From assembly GCF_000517105.1 (NCBI RefSeq), contig NZ_KI912148.1, forward strand, positions 924,518 through 988,517: a DNA stretch of 64,000 bases, in the 5' to 3' direction. The notes under the pieces were generated by a model. The model was not told where the DNA came from and ran no database searches. It saw only the letters and a list, made by a program, of their open reading frames with translations. A program made the translations under genes and the position numbers. The DNA is from Fischerella sp. PCC 9605. GTDB taxonomy: Bacteria; Cyanobacteriota; Cyanobacteriia; Cyanobacteriales; Nostocaceae. Positions 25,961 to 34,953 of the stretch are shown one piece after another. Positions within the stretch are counted from its first letter, which is position 1. The number at the start of each line of letters is the position of its first letter.

Positions 25961-27202
25961 ATGAAATCGCAAATTCCCAAATTAACCCTGCCAGCACCAC
26001 TTGTAGGCTCAGAGGTCGGCACTTTTACTGAGTTTACTGTAACTCAAAGGATGCCTAGGATCGCTCGCCGAGCGATCGCGGAAAACAATTTTTCACCCAA
26101 TATTAACGAAAGTTTAGAAAACCTAGCCAGTCAACTGTCATCAGGGTATTTACTACCTTTTGTAGATGATACTGGTGCAGACGTAGCAGCTTGGGAGAAA
26201 TATCTAAAACCATACAAGGAACAGCGTTGGATAGATGTTCCTTGGTTTTTTGCTGAAACTTATTTTTACAGACTAATTCTCAACATTACCAATTATTTTC
26301 GACCTGGTGAATGGCAAGGTGTAGATCCATTTCAGTTACAAAAATCTCAAGGTTTAAAAACTTCTCTAGATGCAATTATCACTTTATGTACTCAGGTGAC
26401 ACAATGGTTAGATGACTTTCATCAAAAAGGTCAAGCTAACCAAACTGCTTTGATTGCACTGCTATATTTTGCGCTTTGGGGTAATCGAGTTGATTTGAGT
26501 TTGTGGTCAGCATTCGAGAGCGATCGCAGTAATTTTGACATCGAAAGCCAACAAGCTCATATTTTAGTAGATGATGCTGCTCAAGCCACAGAATTATTAA
26601 TTAGCGATGAAAGTAAATGCATGGATTTTGTAGTAGATAACGCTGGCTTTGAGCTTATCTGTGATTTGTGTTTAGTAGATTACTTATTAGGTAGTGGTAC
26701 GGCTAATCAAATCAAGCTGCACTTGAAGCCTCATCCAACTTTTGTATCTGATGCCATGATTAAAGATGTGCATGATACAACAGATTTTTTAGCCGCATCT
26801 AGTCATCAGAAAGTTGCAGCTGTTGCCGAACGCTTACAAGCATATATCGCCTCAGGTCAGTTAGTTCTGTGTGAAGATTATTTTTGGACATCGCCTCTAG
26901 CTTTTTGGGAAATACCGGAATCGCTCAAACAAAAGTTATCTGTTGCTAATTTGCTGATAATTAAAGGAGATGCAAATTATCGCAGATTGTTGGGAGATAG
27001 ACATTGGGATTTTACTACCAATCTTGCAGATATTGTTTGTTATCTGCCTGTACCAATGCTAGCCTTACGTACTCTCAAATCGGAAGTAGCAGCAGGTTTG
27101 AAAGCAGAAGTTGTTAAGGAAGTAGCAAAATCTGATTCTGATTGGTTGACGAATGGACAGTGGGGTGTTGTGCAATTTGTAGAGAGTGAGGTTAATTATT
27201 AA
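25961..27202 (+). CDS. DUF89 / ARMT1-like damage-control phosphatase
   Basis: A 413-aa protein started at ATG 25961; TTG 25955 and GTG 25958 are in frame just upstream, and GGGAAAGAG supplies a ribosome-binding site. The metal-binding core is seen as FVVDNAGFELICDLCLVDYLL (near residue 222). The N-terminal helical part ends in WFFAETYFYRLIL, typical for the ARMT1 subgroup. DUF89 enzymes remove phosphate from damaged or excess sugar phosphates with Mn/Ni/Co; related human ARMT1 was described as a carboxyl methyltransferase. The exact substrate is unknown. Confidence 0.88.
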   Translation: MKSQIPKLTLPAPLVGSEVGTFTEFTVTQRMPRIARRAIAENNFSPNINESLENLASQLSSGYLLPFVDDTGADVAAWEKYLKPYKEQRWIDVPWFFAETYFYRLILNITNYFRPGEWQGVDPFQLQKSQGLKTSLDAIITLCTQVTQWLDDFHQKGQANQTALIALLYFALWGNRVDLSLWSAFESDRSNFDIESQQAHILVDDAAQATELLISDESKCMDFVVDNAGFELICDLCLVDYLLGSGTANQIKLHLKPHPTFVSDAMIKDVHDTTDFLAASSHQKVAAVAERLQAYIASGQLVLCEDYFWTSPLAFWEIPESLKQKLSVANLLIIKGDANYRRLLGDRHWDFTTNLADIVCYLPVPMLALRTLKSEVAAGLKAEVVKEVAKSDSDWLTNGQWGVVQFVESEVNY

Positions 27203-27270
27203 GTAAGCCAATTAAACCAATTCATGCTAAACGTCTTCTTAAACTCACATAAATAAGTTTTATTTCCATA

Positions 27271-27296
27271 ACCCACCCTCGTGTGGGTATTTTATT
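27271..27296 (+). terminator. Rho-independent terminator of the DUF89 gene
   Basis: ACCCAC (27271-27276) pairs with GTGGGT (27283-27288) around a six-base loop, followed by ATTTTATTT. It lies about 70 bases after the stop codon. Confidence 0.7.
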
Positions 27297-27446
27297 TAAA
27301 GCATTCTGAAACAGCCCCATAAGAAAATGTAGTAATCACTAAAGCACACGGAGATGGAGGTTACTACAGTTACCCTTTTGGAAGCCCCAGGATTGCAAAG
27401 TATGCAATCCTTGTAAACCTACTCCAATGTAAAGAAACGATTAAAA

Positions 27447-27486
27447 GTAGTTTTAACTACATTTTATTTGTGTTATAGATTACTTT
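27447..27486 (+). promoter_or_regulatory. NtcA-type promoter before the NDH-2 gene
   Basis: GTA-N8-TAC (27447-27460: GTAGTTTTAACTAC) is followed after exactly 20 bases by TACTTT (27481-27486), which fits TAN3T. This is the full class II NtcA-activated promoter pattern GTAN8TAC-N20-24-TAN3T. Transcription would start near 27492 and leave a 5' leader of about 95 bases before ATG 27589. The match is sequence-only; binding is not shown. Confidence 0.65.
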
Positions 27487-27588
27487 TACAAAAGTTAATA
27501 TGTGAATGGCAAACAGAACCATCTGACCAAATTGGTAAAAATTTGTTAAGAATGGTGACAGCACTCTCAACACAAGGAAATCAATTTT

Positions 27589-28926
27589 ATGGCGAACACA
27601 ACTGAGAATCAACCACCGCATCAGGTAGTCATTATCGGTGGCGGTTTTGGTGGACTTTATGCTGTAAAATCACTGAATCGCACTAATGTGAATGTTACTC
27701 TCATAGATAAACGCAATTTTCACCTATTTCAACCCCTTCTGTATCAAGTAGCAACAGGCGCAATATCACCTGCTGATATTTCTTCGCCATTACGTTCGGT
27801 ACTAAATAAGAGTAAGAATACAAAGGTGTTGCTGGGAGAAGTGAATGATATCGATCCCCAAGCACAAAAAGTCTTGATGGGTGGTGAAGCGATACCCTAC
27901 GATACGTTAATAGTTGCTACTGGTGCGAAGCATTCCTATTTTGGTAAGGACGAATGGGAATCATTCGCCCCTGGTTTAAAAACTGTAGAAGATGCCATTG
28001 AAATGCGTCACCGCATTTTTATGGCGTTTGAAGCCGCAGAAAAGGAAACCGATCCGCAACTGCGCCGTGCTTGGTTAACATTTGTAATTGTCGGTGGTGG
28101 CCCTACTGGTGTGGAATTAGCTGGTGCGATCGCAGAATTAGCCTACCACACCATGAAAGAAGACTTTCGCAACATTGACACCACAGAAGCACAAGTTTTA
28201 CTTCTCGAAGGCTTGGATCGCATTTTGCCACCGTTTGCATCAGAGTTATCAGCACAAGCAGAAGCATCCTTACAGCAGTTGGGTGTGACGGTACAGACAA
28301 AAACATTGGTAACGAATATTGAAGGTGATGTTGTCACCCTCAAACAAGGCGATGAAGTCACGCAGATTCATGCCAAGACAGTATTATGGGCAGCAGGCGT
28401 GAAAGCTTCGCCACTGGGGAAAGTGCTAGCAGAAAGAACAGGTGTAGAGTGCGATCGCGCCGGACGAGTTATCGTTGAACCCGATTTAAGTATCAAGGGA
28501 CATCCTAATATTTTTGTTATAGGTGACTTAGCACATTTTGCCCATCAAGATGGTAAACCTCTACCTGGTGTCGCACCCGTAGCAATGCAAGAAGGAGAAT
28601 ACGTCGCTTCACTCATTAAACAACGGCTTCAAGGTAAAACATCATTGCCACGGTTTTATTATGTTGACAGAGGTAGCTTAGCAGTAATTGGGCAAAACTC
28701 TGCCGTTGTAGATTTGGGTTTCATTAAGTTGACAGGTTTTCTAGCGTGGCTGTTTTGGCTATTGGTTCACATCTACTTCTTAATTGAATTTGACAACAAA
28801 TTGATAGTTATGGTTCAGTGGGGTTGGAATTATTTCACCCGCAAACGTGGCGCAAGATTGATTACAGGTAAGGAAAAATTAGATTACTACGCACCAGATA
28901 AAAGTAGAGAAATGGTTAATGTGTAA
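27589..28926 (+). CDS. Type II NAD(P)H dehydrogenase (NDH-2)
   Basis: A 445-aa flavoprotein that passes electrons from NAD(P)H to quinone without proton pumping. The FAD motif is VVIIGGGFGGLYAVKSL (about 12-28) and the NAD(P)H motif is FVIVGGGPTGVELAGAI (about 165-181). The quinone/FAD-side motif FVIGDLAHF is present near 305. A hydrophobic stretch near 375-398 (FLAWLFWLLVHIYFLIEF) should attach it to the membrane, as in other NDH-2 enzymes. The length is typical. A canonical NtcA promoter lies upstream, which would link expression to nitrogen limitation. Confidence 0.93.
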   Translation: MANTTENQPPHQVVIIGGGFGGLYAVKSLNRTNVNVTLIDKRNFHLFQPLLYQVATGAISPADISSPLRSVLNKSKNTKVLLGEVNDIDPQAQKVLMGGEAIPYDTLIVATGAKHSYFGKDEWESFAPGLKTVEDAIEMRHRIFMAFEAAEKETDPQLRRAWLTFVIVGGGPTGVELAGAIAELAYHTMKEDFRNIDTTEAQVLLLEGLDRILPPFASELSAQAEASLQQLGVTVQTKTLVTNIEGDVVTLKQGDEVTQIHAKTVLWAAGVKASPLGKVLAERTGVECDRAGRVIVEPDLSIKGHPNIFVIGDLAHFAHQDGKPLPGVAPVAMQEGEYVASLIKQRLQGKTSLPRFYYVDRGSLAVIGQNSAVVDLGFIKLTGFLAWLFWLLVHIYFLIEFDNKLIVMVQWGWNYFTRKRGARLITGKEKLDYYAPDKSREMVNV

Positions 28927-28982
28927 TAGTTAGTGGTTAGTGGTTAGTTGTAGAGACGTGCCATGGCACGTCTCTACATTGG
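28925..28982 (+). repeat. Heptamers and palindrome copy 4
   Basis: TAGTTAGTGGTTAGTGG units lead into the palindrome core GACGTGCCATGGCACGTC (element about 28949-28978) and then TTGGTTTT. Confidence 0.92.
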
Positions 28983-29029
28983 TTTTTGCGGTACAGTATT
29001 TTCATCAAGATAAACATTGATGAAAGCTA

Positions 29030-30343
29030 ATGTCTAGCGAACAAATCCCGCTACGCCTTTGTGCTGCTAGTTTTGCATCTATTGTTGGAGAAAATGCTGT
29101 TTGCCCTTGGGAAAATTTAACAGCCAATCAGCAACAACTCATATCACAGGCAATAATACCTGGAAGCCTTCCCAGTTGCATTGTCTATCCCCGCACTACT
29201 GAACAACTAGCAGAAGCGATCGCCCAATCTAACCACAACCAATGGTGCGTCTTTGCATGTGGTAGTGGCAGTAAACTCAGTTGGGGGGGGTTAGTCAAGG
29301 GGGTTGATGTTGTAATCAGCACAAAACACCTCAACAAACTCATAGACCACGCCGTGGGTGATTTGACGGTTACAGTCGAAGCGGGGATGAAGTTTTCTGA
29401 CCTCCAAGCTATTTTGGCAAAGGCTAACCAATTTCTTGCCCTCGATCCAGTAGCACCAGAATCAGCAACTGTTGGTGGTATTATTGCTACCGCCGATACA
29501 GGTTCTCTGAGACAGCGCTATGGTAGTGTGCGCGACCAATTACTAGGCATTACTTTTGTGCGTGCTGATGGCAAAATCGCCAAAGCTGGAGGGCGAGTGG
29601 TCAAAAATGTAGCTGGATACGACTTGATGAAGTTGTTTACAGGCTCCTATTGCACATTAGGTGTGATTAGTCAAGTTACTTTTCGCGTTTACCCATTACC
29701 GGAAATATCTGGAACAGTCGTACTTACTGGTACAGCAGAGGATGTTTCTCAAGCTGCTGCTACTCTGCGTGGTTCGGAACTAACACCAACTCAAGCTGAT
29801 TTACTCTCAATGCAGCTGGTGTCTGAGTTGGGTTTGGGTAAAGGAATGGGATTAATTGCTCGCTTCCAGAGTATAGCTGAGAGTGTCAAGGAACAGTCAA
29901 ATCGGCTTGTGGAAGTGGGGCAACAGTTGGGTTTGCAAGGGACAATATACGCAGGGGCGGATGAAGCTGATTTATGGCAAAGATTGCGAGAATCAATGCA
30001 TGTTAGTAGCAGTGAGTCGGCAATTACTTGCAAAATAGGAGTGTTACCTACTGCGGCTGTTGAGATTTTGATGCAGGCGCAAAAGGGTTTGATTCACATT
30101 GCTAGCGGTTTGGGGGTGTTGCGGTTTGAAAGTGAAGCGGAGGTTGAGCGGGTGTTGGGGATGCGATCGCTCTGTGAAAATCATAGGGGATTTCTGACGA
30201 TTTTGACAGCACCAGTGGCGGTTAAGCAAAAGTTGGATGTGTGGGGTTACACTGGCAATGCTTTGGGGATGATGCGGCGGATTAAGGCGCTGTTTGATGC
30301 GAAGAATATTTTAAGTCCTGGTCGGTTTGTGGGGGGAATTTAG
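29030..30343 (+). CDS. glcE: Glycolate dehydrogenase FAD-binding subunit GlcE
   Basis: A 437-aa FAD-linked (VAO-type) oxidase. The PP-loop FAD-binding part has VFACGSGSKLSWGG and VTVEAGMKFSDLQAILA. The central motif ATVGGIIATADTGSLRQRYGSVRDQLLG is followed by GRVVKNVAGYDLMKLFTGSYCTLGVI, as in GlcE. The C-terminus ends with LFDAKNILSPGRFVGG. With GlcD and GlcF it oxidises glycolate from photorespiration to glyoxylate. It overlaps the next frame only upstream of the real glcF start, leaving a 55-base gap. GlcD is not in the window. Confidence 0.9.
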   Translation: MSSEQIPLRLCAASFASIVGENAVCPWENLTANQQQLISQAIIPGSLPSCIVYPRTTEQLAEAIAQSNHNQWCVFACGSGSKLSWGGLVKGVDVVISTKHLNKLIDHAVGDLTVTVEAGMKFSDLQAILAKANQFLALDPVAPESATVGGIIATADTGSLRQRYGSVRDQLLGITFVRADGKIAKAGGRVVKNVAGYDLMKLFTGSYCTLGVISQVTFRVYPLPEISGTVVLTGTAEDVSQAAATLRGSELTPTQADLLSMQLVSELGLGKGMGLIARFQSIAESVKEQSNRLVEVGQQLGLQGTIYAGADEADLWQRLRESMHVSSSESAITCKIGVLPTAAVEILMQAQKGLIHIASGLGVLRFESEAEVERVLGMRSLCENHRGFLTILTAPVAVKQKLDVWGYTGNALGMMRRIKALFDAKNILSPGRFVGGI

Positions 30344-30398
30344 GAAACGAACCATCAAGACGCAGAGGACGCCAAGAGAGGGGAGAGTAAGAAATATT

Positions 30399-31754
30399 AT
30401 GCAAGTTTCGGAAGATTCTGTTAATAATACGGCTAGTTTGAAGAATTTGAAAGGGTTTGATGCTAATCATCCGCCTGACCCGAAATTGATAGATACTTGT
30501 GTGCATTGTGGGTTTTGTCTTGCGACTTGTCCCAGCTATCGGGTGATTGGTAAGGAGATGGATTCTCCGAGAGGACGCATCTATTTAATGGATGCGATTA
30601 ATGAGGGTGAGATTGCACTGAATACGGCTAGTGTCCAACATTTTGATTCGTGTTTGGGTTGTCTGGCGTGTGTGACTACTTGCCCTTCTGGGGTGCAATA
30701 TGACAAGTTAATTTCTGCAACTCGTCACCAAGTTGAACGTAATTATCCGCGTAGTTTGTCGGATAGGTTGATTAGGCAACTGATCTTTTCTTTGTTTCCT
30801 AACCCTGATGCTTTACGAATTTTACTAGTGCCGTTGTTGGTGTATCAGAAGTTAGGTTTTTCTAAGTTTTTTCGTGCTACTGGGTTATTGAAGAATATAT
30901 CGCCTCGATTGGCAGCAATGGAATCTATTCTGCCAGAAATTACGTTGAAATCTTTTCAGGATAATTTGCCAGATGTGATTCCGGCAAAGGGTAAAAAACG
31001 CTATCGAGTTGGGGTGATTTTGGGTTGTGTACAGCGGCTGTTTTTCTCACCTGTGAATGAAGCAACGGTGAGAGTTTTAACGGCAAATGGCTGTGAGGTG
31101 GTGATTCCTAAATCTCAAGGTTGTTGTGCGGCGCTTCCGGAACACCAAGGACAAACTGAACAAGCTAAAGCTTTGGCTAGGCAGATGATTGATAGTTTTG
31201 CCAATACAGGCGTAGATTTTGTGATTATCAATGCTGCTGGTTGCGGTCATACTTTAAAAGAATACGGTCACATTTTAGAAGATGATCCAAAATATCGAGA
31301 AAAAGCAAAGAAATTTGCAGCGAAAGTAAGGGATGCACAAGAGTTTTTGGCAACGGTTGGTTTAACAGCAAAACTATCACCGTTGACTGATAAAACATTG
31401 AGTTTGGTTTATCAAGATGCTTGTCATTTGTTACACGGACAAAAGATTAGCGTGCAACCGCGTCAATTGTTGCAGCAAATTCCAGGGGTGAAGTTGAAAG
31501 AACCTTTAGATGCGGCTATATGTTGTGGTAGTGCTGGGGTTTACAATCTGCTACAACCAGAAGTTGCTGAGGAATTGGGTAAGCAAAAAGTGCAGAATTT
31601 GTTGAATACCGGTGCTGATTTAATTGCTTCACCAAATCCAGGTTGTACGTTGCAGATTAGCAAGCATTTGAGTTTGCAAGGTAAGGAAATTCCGATTATG
31701 CATCCGATGGAGTTGTTGGATTATTCTATTCGGGGAATTAAACTCCCAGAGTAA
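30399..31754 (+). CDS. glcF: Glycolate dehydrogenase iron-sulfur subunit GlcF
   Basis: A 451-aa iron-sulfur protein. Two 4Fe-4S motifs are present: CVHCGFCLATCP (Cys34, 37, 40, 44) and CLGCLACVTTCP (about 86-97). Two CCG-type Cys-rich domains follow (GCCAALPEHQG...NAAGCGHTLKEYG and DACHLLHGQ...CCGSAGVYN...NPGCTLQI). These carry electrons from the FAD subunit. ATG 30399 has GGGGAGAG upstream; an extended frame from 30327 would overlap glcE and translate a CGCAGAGGACGCC repeat, so it is rejected. Co-directional with glcE, as in other bacteria. Confidence 0.92.
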   Translation: MQVSEDSVNNTASLKNLKGFDANHPPDPKLIDTCVHCGFCLATCPSYRVIGKEMDSPRGRIYLMDAINEGEIALNTASVQHFDSCLGCLACVTTCPSGVQYDKLISATRHQVERNYPRSLSDRLIRQLIFSLFPNPDALRILLVPLLVYQKLGFSKFFRATGLLKNISPRLAAMESILPEITLKSFQDNLPDVIPAKGKKRYRVGVILGCVQRLFFSPVNEATVRVLTANGCEVVIPKSQGCCAALPEHQGQTEQAKALARQMIDSFANTGVDFVIINAAGCGHTLKEYGHILEDDPKYREKAKKFAAKVRDAQEFLATVGLTAKLSPLTDKTLSLVYQDACHLLHGQKISVQPRQLLQQIPGVKLKEPLDAAICCGSAGVYNLLQPEVAEELGKQKVQNLLNTGADLIASPNPGCTLQISKHLSLQGKEIPIMHPMELLDYSIRGIKLPE

Positions 31755-31776
31755 GCAAATTCTCTCATTTCCTGGC

Positions 31777-31845
31777 AGAGCCAAAGCCTATAATTCTCGT
31801 TACCAGGTTGAACCTGGTAACGAGGATTTGGAGGTTGCGCCTCCT
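31777..31845 (-). repeat. Dispersed hairpin repeat, CTCGTTACCAGG family, copy 2
   Basis: The inverted pair TTCTCGTTACCAGGTTGAAC / CTGGTAACGAGG and the outer arm GGAGGTTGCGCCTCC match copies 1 and 3 in reverse orientation. It lies between the convergent glcF and ppx genes and could serve as a terminator. Confidence 0.85.
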
Positions 31846-31888
31846 GAGTGTTGCAATAGTTGCAAAATGTGAGTTAATTTACTTATAA

Positions 31889-33538
31889 CTAACCAACTGC
31901 GATCGCAGAATTTTCTAAAGTCGCCACTAATTTCACATTGAATTCTGCCTCAAAGACTCCTTTTTTGTAATCCAAACTCCAGAGTTCTAAGGCACAGTCA
32001 TCATCAGGACGAGATGGAAAAATTTGCATTTTGAATTCTCGCGTATCTGGAATCAATTCACATTGCAATTGCGTTATCGCTCCAATTTGCCGCCTATCTA
32101 GAGCAACTGCCAATCTTAAAATGGCACTCAGTTGAGTGACAGCTTGGCGGTGTTCTTTGTGCAGAAGATTGCGGAAATTTTCGTGCTTTTTCCTCGGCGG
32201 GGATTTGCGATGATATCGCGCTATATTAGCAATGATTTCCATCTCAGTTTCGGTGTAGCCGAGTAACTCACCATTGCGAATCAGATAGTACGAATGCTTG
32301 TGATGAGAGTCGTGGCTGACATAGTGACCGCAATTGTGTAAGATTGCCGCAGCCCACAGCAGTTGCCTTTCTTCGGCTCCCAAGTTATGGAGTATACCTT
32401 GAGTTTGGTCAAATATACTCAAAGCAAAGACTGCCACGCGATCGCTGTGTTCTAAGTTGACATGGTACTTCTTCGCGGTTTTGAGGACACTGCGCTGGCG
32501 TACAGAACTTTGGTAGCGCAAGCGGTCTTCAATTAACCCGTGGGTGAGCATCCAATCTACTATCACTCCTTCCCGGAGCGATCGCTCACACACCATTAAC
32601 GATTCTACTCCCAACAGGCTCATCGCTTCCTGTAAGATGACTGCCCCAGCTAGGATCACTTCTGAGCGTTTATCTGGCATACCAGGAATTGCTGCCCGTT
32701 CGGAGTGAGTCATTTTTCGCAAGCGATTAACCCACTCGCGCAAGTCTTTCAAGCTGAACTGGTAGCCATTGAGCGTGGAAGGAACAAAACCCAGTTTCTC
32801 GCGGGCATTGATTGTTACCAAAGTTTCGATCGTACCGGAAGTTCCTACCAACCGTGGGTATTCACCAAAGTCTAAGTTCGCCAGCACCTCTTCTACGGAA
32901 CGTTCTAACATCCCGCGTGCATAAGCTTGCAGGTACTGAAACTCAGCGTTGCTAATGGGATCGGTAGAGATTAACTCGTTCGTGAGTCGAACTGCACCAA
33001 TTTTGGTACTGGTGAGAGTTCGTTCTTGGTAACTGTCGCCCAAAATCAATTCTGTAGAACCGCCACCAATATCAATAATGACGTGGGGCTGGTTGTTAAA
33101 TTCCATCCCCGACAGCACACCCAGATAGATTCGCCGTGCTTCTTCTTGACCAGAAATTAAGTCAATGCTCAAACCCAACTCGACTTCTACCTGGTGGATA
33201 AACTCTTTACCGTTGGGTGCTTCTCGTACAGCACTAGTTGCGACAGCAACGATTGTTTCAGCGTTGAGAGTTTTGGCAACTTCTTGAAAGCGGCGCAAGC
33301 AAGCGATCGCTCTTTCTATCACTTCTGTTTTTAAGCAGCCTGTGTCTAGATCGCGATCGCCCAGTCTGACGGTCTCTTTTTCTCTACCAATAATGCTAAA
33401 TGCTGGCAGTGTTGCTTCAATCCGCACAATAACCATGTGCAGAGAATTGGTTCCCAAATCAATTGCAGCGATGATTCGCTGTTGCTTGTCTGTTGGAGTT
33501 GGTGTATCCCCCCAGCTAGCAGAAACCAAATTGACCAT
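31889..33538 (-). CDS. ppx: Exopolyphosphatase (Ppx/GppA family)
   Basis: A 549-aa protein of the actin-like ASKHA fold. The phosphate 1 motif AAIDLGTNSLHMVIVRI, the catalytic-region GQEEARRIYLGVL (Glu), the phosphate 2 motif VIIDIGGGSTELILG and GTSGTIETLV are all visible. The C-terminal half (about 330-545) has an HD-like helical domain with WAAAILHNCGHYVSHDSHHKHS, as in longer Ppx proteins. It releases phosphate from polyphosphate or converts pppGpp to ppGpp. It diverges from the prenyltransferase gene, an arrangement I recall from other cyanobacteria. Confidence 0.93.
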   Translation of the reverse strand: MVNLVSASWGDTPTPTDKQQRIIAAIDLGTNSLHMVIVRIEATLPAFSIIGREKETVRLGDRDLDTGCLKTEVIERAIACLRRFQEVAKTLNAETIVAVATSAVREAPNGKEFIHQVEVELGLSIDLISGQEEARRIYLGVLSGMEFNNQPHVIIDIGGGSTELILGDSYQERTLTSTKIGAVRLTNELISTDPISNAEFQYLQAYARGMLERSVEEVLANLDFGEYPRLVGTSGTIETLVTINAREKLGFVPSTLNGYQFSLKDLREWVNRLRKMTHSERAAIPGMPDKRSEVILAGAVILQEAMSLLGVESLMVCERSLREGVIVDWMLTHGLIEDRLRYQSSVRQRSVLKTAKKYHVNLEHSDRVAVFALSIFDQTQGILHNLGAEERQLLWAAAILHNCGHYVSHDSHHKHSYYLIRNGELLGYTETEMEIIANIARYHRKSPPRKKHENFRNLLHKEHRQAVTQLSAILRLAVALDRRQIGAITQLQCELIPDTREFKMQIFPSRPDDDCALELWSLDYKKGVFEAEFNVKLVATLENSAIAVG

Positions 33539-33769
33539 TTAGTTTTCTCTCTGTAAGTGATGGAAAAAGCTGGCTTGCCGATGGCAGTGAAGTAGTGACT
33601 GTTGTTAACAATATGTTGACTGTTTATTTGACTCTAATTGAGTCTTTCTGTTGACCCTGGCGTTTCACACTAAAGTGACTATGATCTTCAATCAAAGTTG
33701 CCACTTTAAGATCTACTTTTACAAATATCAAATAAACTTATTCTATAGATGTGAAGATGTGTGAATTAA

Positions 33770-33866
33770 GGATCGGGGATTGGGGATTAAGGATTGGGAA
33801 ATAAATTAGGGAAAATTTCTCCCTATCCCCTATCCCCTATCCTCTATCCCCTATCCCCTATCCCCT
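33770..33866. repeat. Heptamer tract (CCCTATC units) abutting a start codon
   Basis: GGGGATTGGGGATTAAGG units are followed by about six CCCTATC heptamers (33820-33864). The last one ends one or two bases before ATG 33867, where a ribosome-binding site would normally lie. Confidence 0.92.
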
Positions 33867-34748
33867 ATGCTGAGTACGCCAGAACACAACCAGGAACCTA
33901 CGTGGCTTGCGATCGTCCGCCTTTTGCGGTGGCATAAACCAGAGGGACGACTAATTTTAATGATTCCTGCCCTTTGGGCTGTGTTTCTGGCAGCCGCTGG
34001 AAAGCCACCTTTACCATTGGTTGGCGTGATTATTTTGGGAACGCTTGCCACAAGCGCTGCTGGCTGTGTTGTCAATGATTTATGGGATAGAGATATAGAT
34101 CCAGAAGTAGAAAGAACACGCGATCGCCCCCTCGCTTCCCGTGCGCTTTCCGTAAAAGTCAGTATCGTTGTCGCGATGGTGGCTTTGGGATGTGCTGCGG
34201 TTCTCGCTTTATATCTTAACCCAATCTCATTTTGGCTGTGTGTAGCAGCAGTCCCCGTGATTTTACTGTATCCAGGGGCAAAACGAGTGTTTCCCGTACC
34301 GCAGTTGGTGCTTTCCATTGCTTGGGGTTTTGCCGTTTTGATTAGCTGGAGTGCAGTCACACAAAATCTCTCCCAACCGGCTTGGCTACTTTGGGGTGCA
34401 ACTGTACTCTGGACACTGGGATTTGATACTGTCTATGCCATGAGCGATCGCGAGGATGATAGCCGCATCGGTGTTAACTCCAGTGCCTTATTTTTTGGTA
34501 ATTACGCACCTATTGCGATCGGAATTTTCTTTGCTGGAACCGTCTTTTTTCTCGCTTGGTTGGGAGTGGTTATTCACCTCCACATCGCCTTCTGGGTTAG
34601 TCTTGCAATTGCTACTGGTGGCTGGATTTGGCAGTTTATTCGTTTAAATCAACAAGACTTGCCTAATTCTGTTTATGGTGAGATGTTCCGGCAAAATGTT
34701 TGGATTGGTTTTATAGTCCTAGCTGGAATGATTATTGGCAGTTTTTAG
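33867..34748 (+). CDS. plqA: 4-hydroxybenzoate solanesyltransferase (UbiA family, plastoquinone pathway)
   Basis: A 293-aa polytopic membrane prenyltransferase with eight to nine helices. The first Asp-rich prenyl-diphosphate motif is NDLWDRDIDPEVERTRDRPL (near 72-91) and the second is YAMSDREDDSRIGVNS. It attaches the solanesyl side chain to 4-hydroxybenzoate, the cyanobacterial route to plastoquinone. Length and the N-terminal LLRWHKPEGRLILMIPALWA fit the Synechocystis enzyme from memory, so the ATG at 33867 is likely right even though no Shine-Dalgarno is possible in the preceding CCCTATC tract. Confidence 0.92.
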   Translation: MLSTPEHNQEPTWLAIVRLLRWHKPEGRLILMIPALWAVFLAAAGKPPLPLVGVIILGTLATSAAGCVVNDLWDRDIDPEVERTRDRPLASRALSVKVSIVVAMVALGCAAVLALYLNPISFWLCVAAVPVILLYPGAKRVFPVPQLVLSIAWGFAVLISWSAVTQNLSQPAWLLWGATVLWTLGFDTVYAMSDREDDSRIGVNSSALFFGNYAPIAIGIFFAGTVFFLAWLGVVIHLHIAFWVSLAIATGGWIWQFIRLNQQDLPNSVYGEMFRQNVWIGFIVLAGMIIGSF

Positions 34749-34953
34749 TACTTTGACAAACAAACTTTGGTTCATAGAACAAGGGGATAAAAAGCTTCTT
34801 TCACCTTCCCCTTACTTTTATCAGTAACCGAGTTTATACTGTGATTTAATAAACTTTTTGTAAATTTTGAGTAAATACACTTAGAATCGCTTCCGAATTT
34901 CTACGAATTTAGATAAAAGTTGGGTATATAACCATAATTCAAAACCCAACTAA

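Noticed and set aside
27354-27416. 20-codon frame (MEVTTVTLLEAPGLQSMQSL) upstream of the NDH-2 gene
   Set aside because: The only ribosome-binding match is directly against the ATG; more likely part of an untranslated hairpin (GGATTGCA/TGCAATCC).
30327-30398. Longer glcF start overlapping glcE
   Set aside because: The extra residues come from a dispersed CGCAGAGGACGCC repeat, and ATG 30399 has a good ribosome-binding site.
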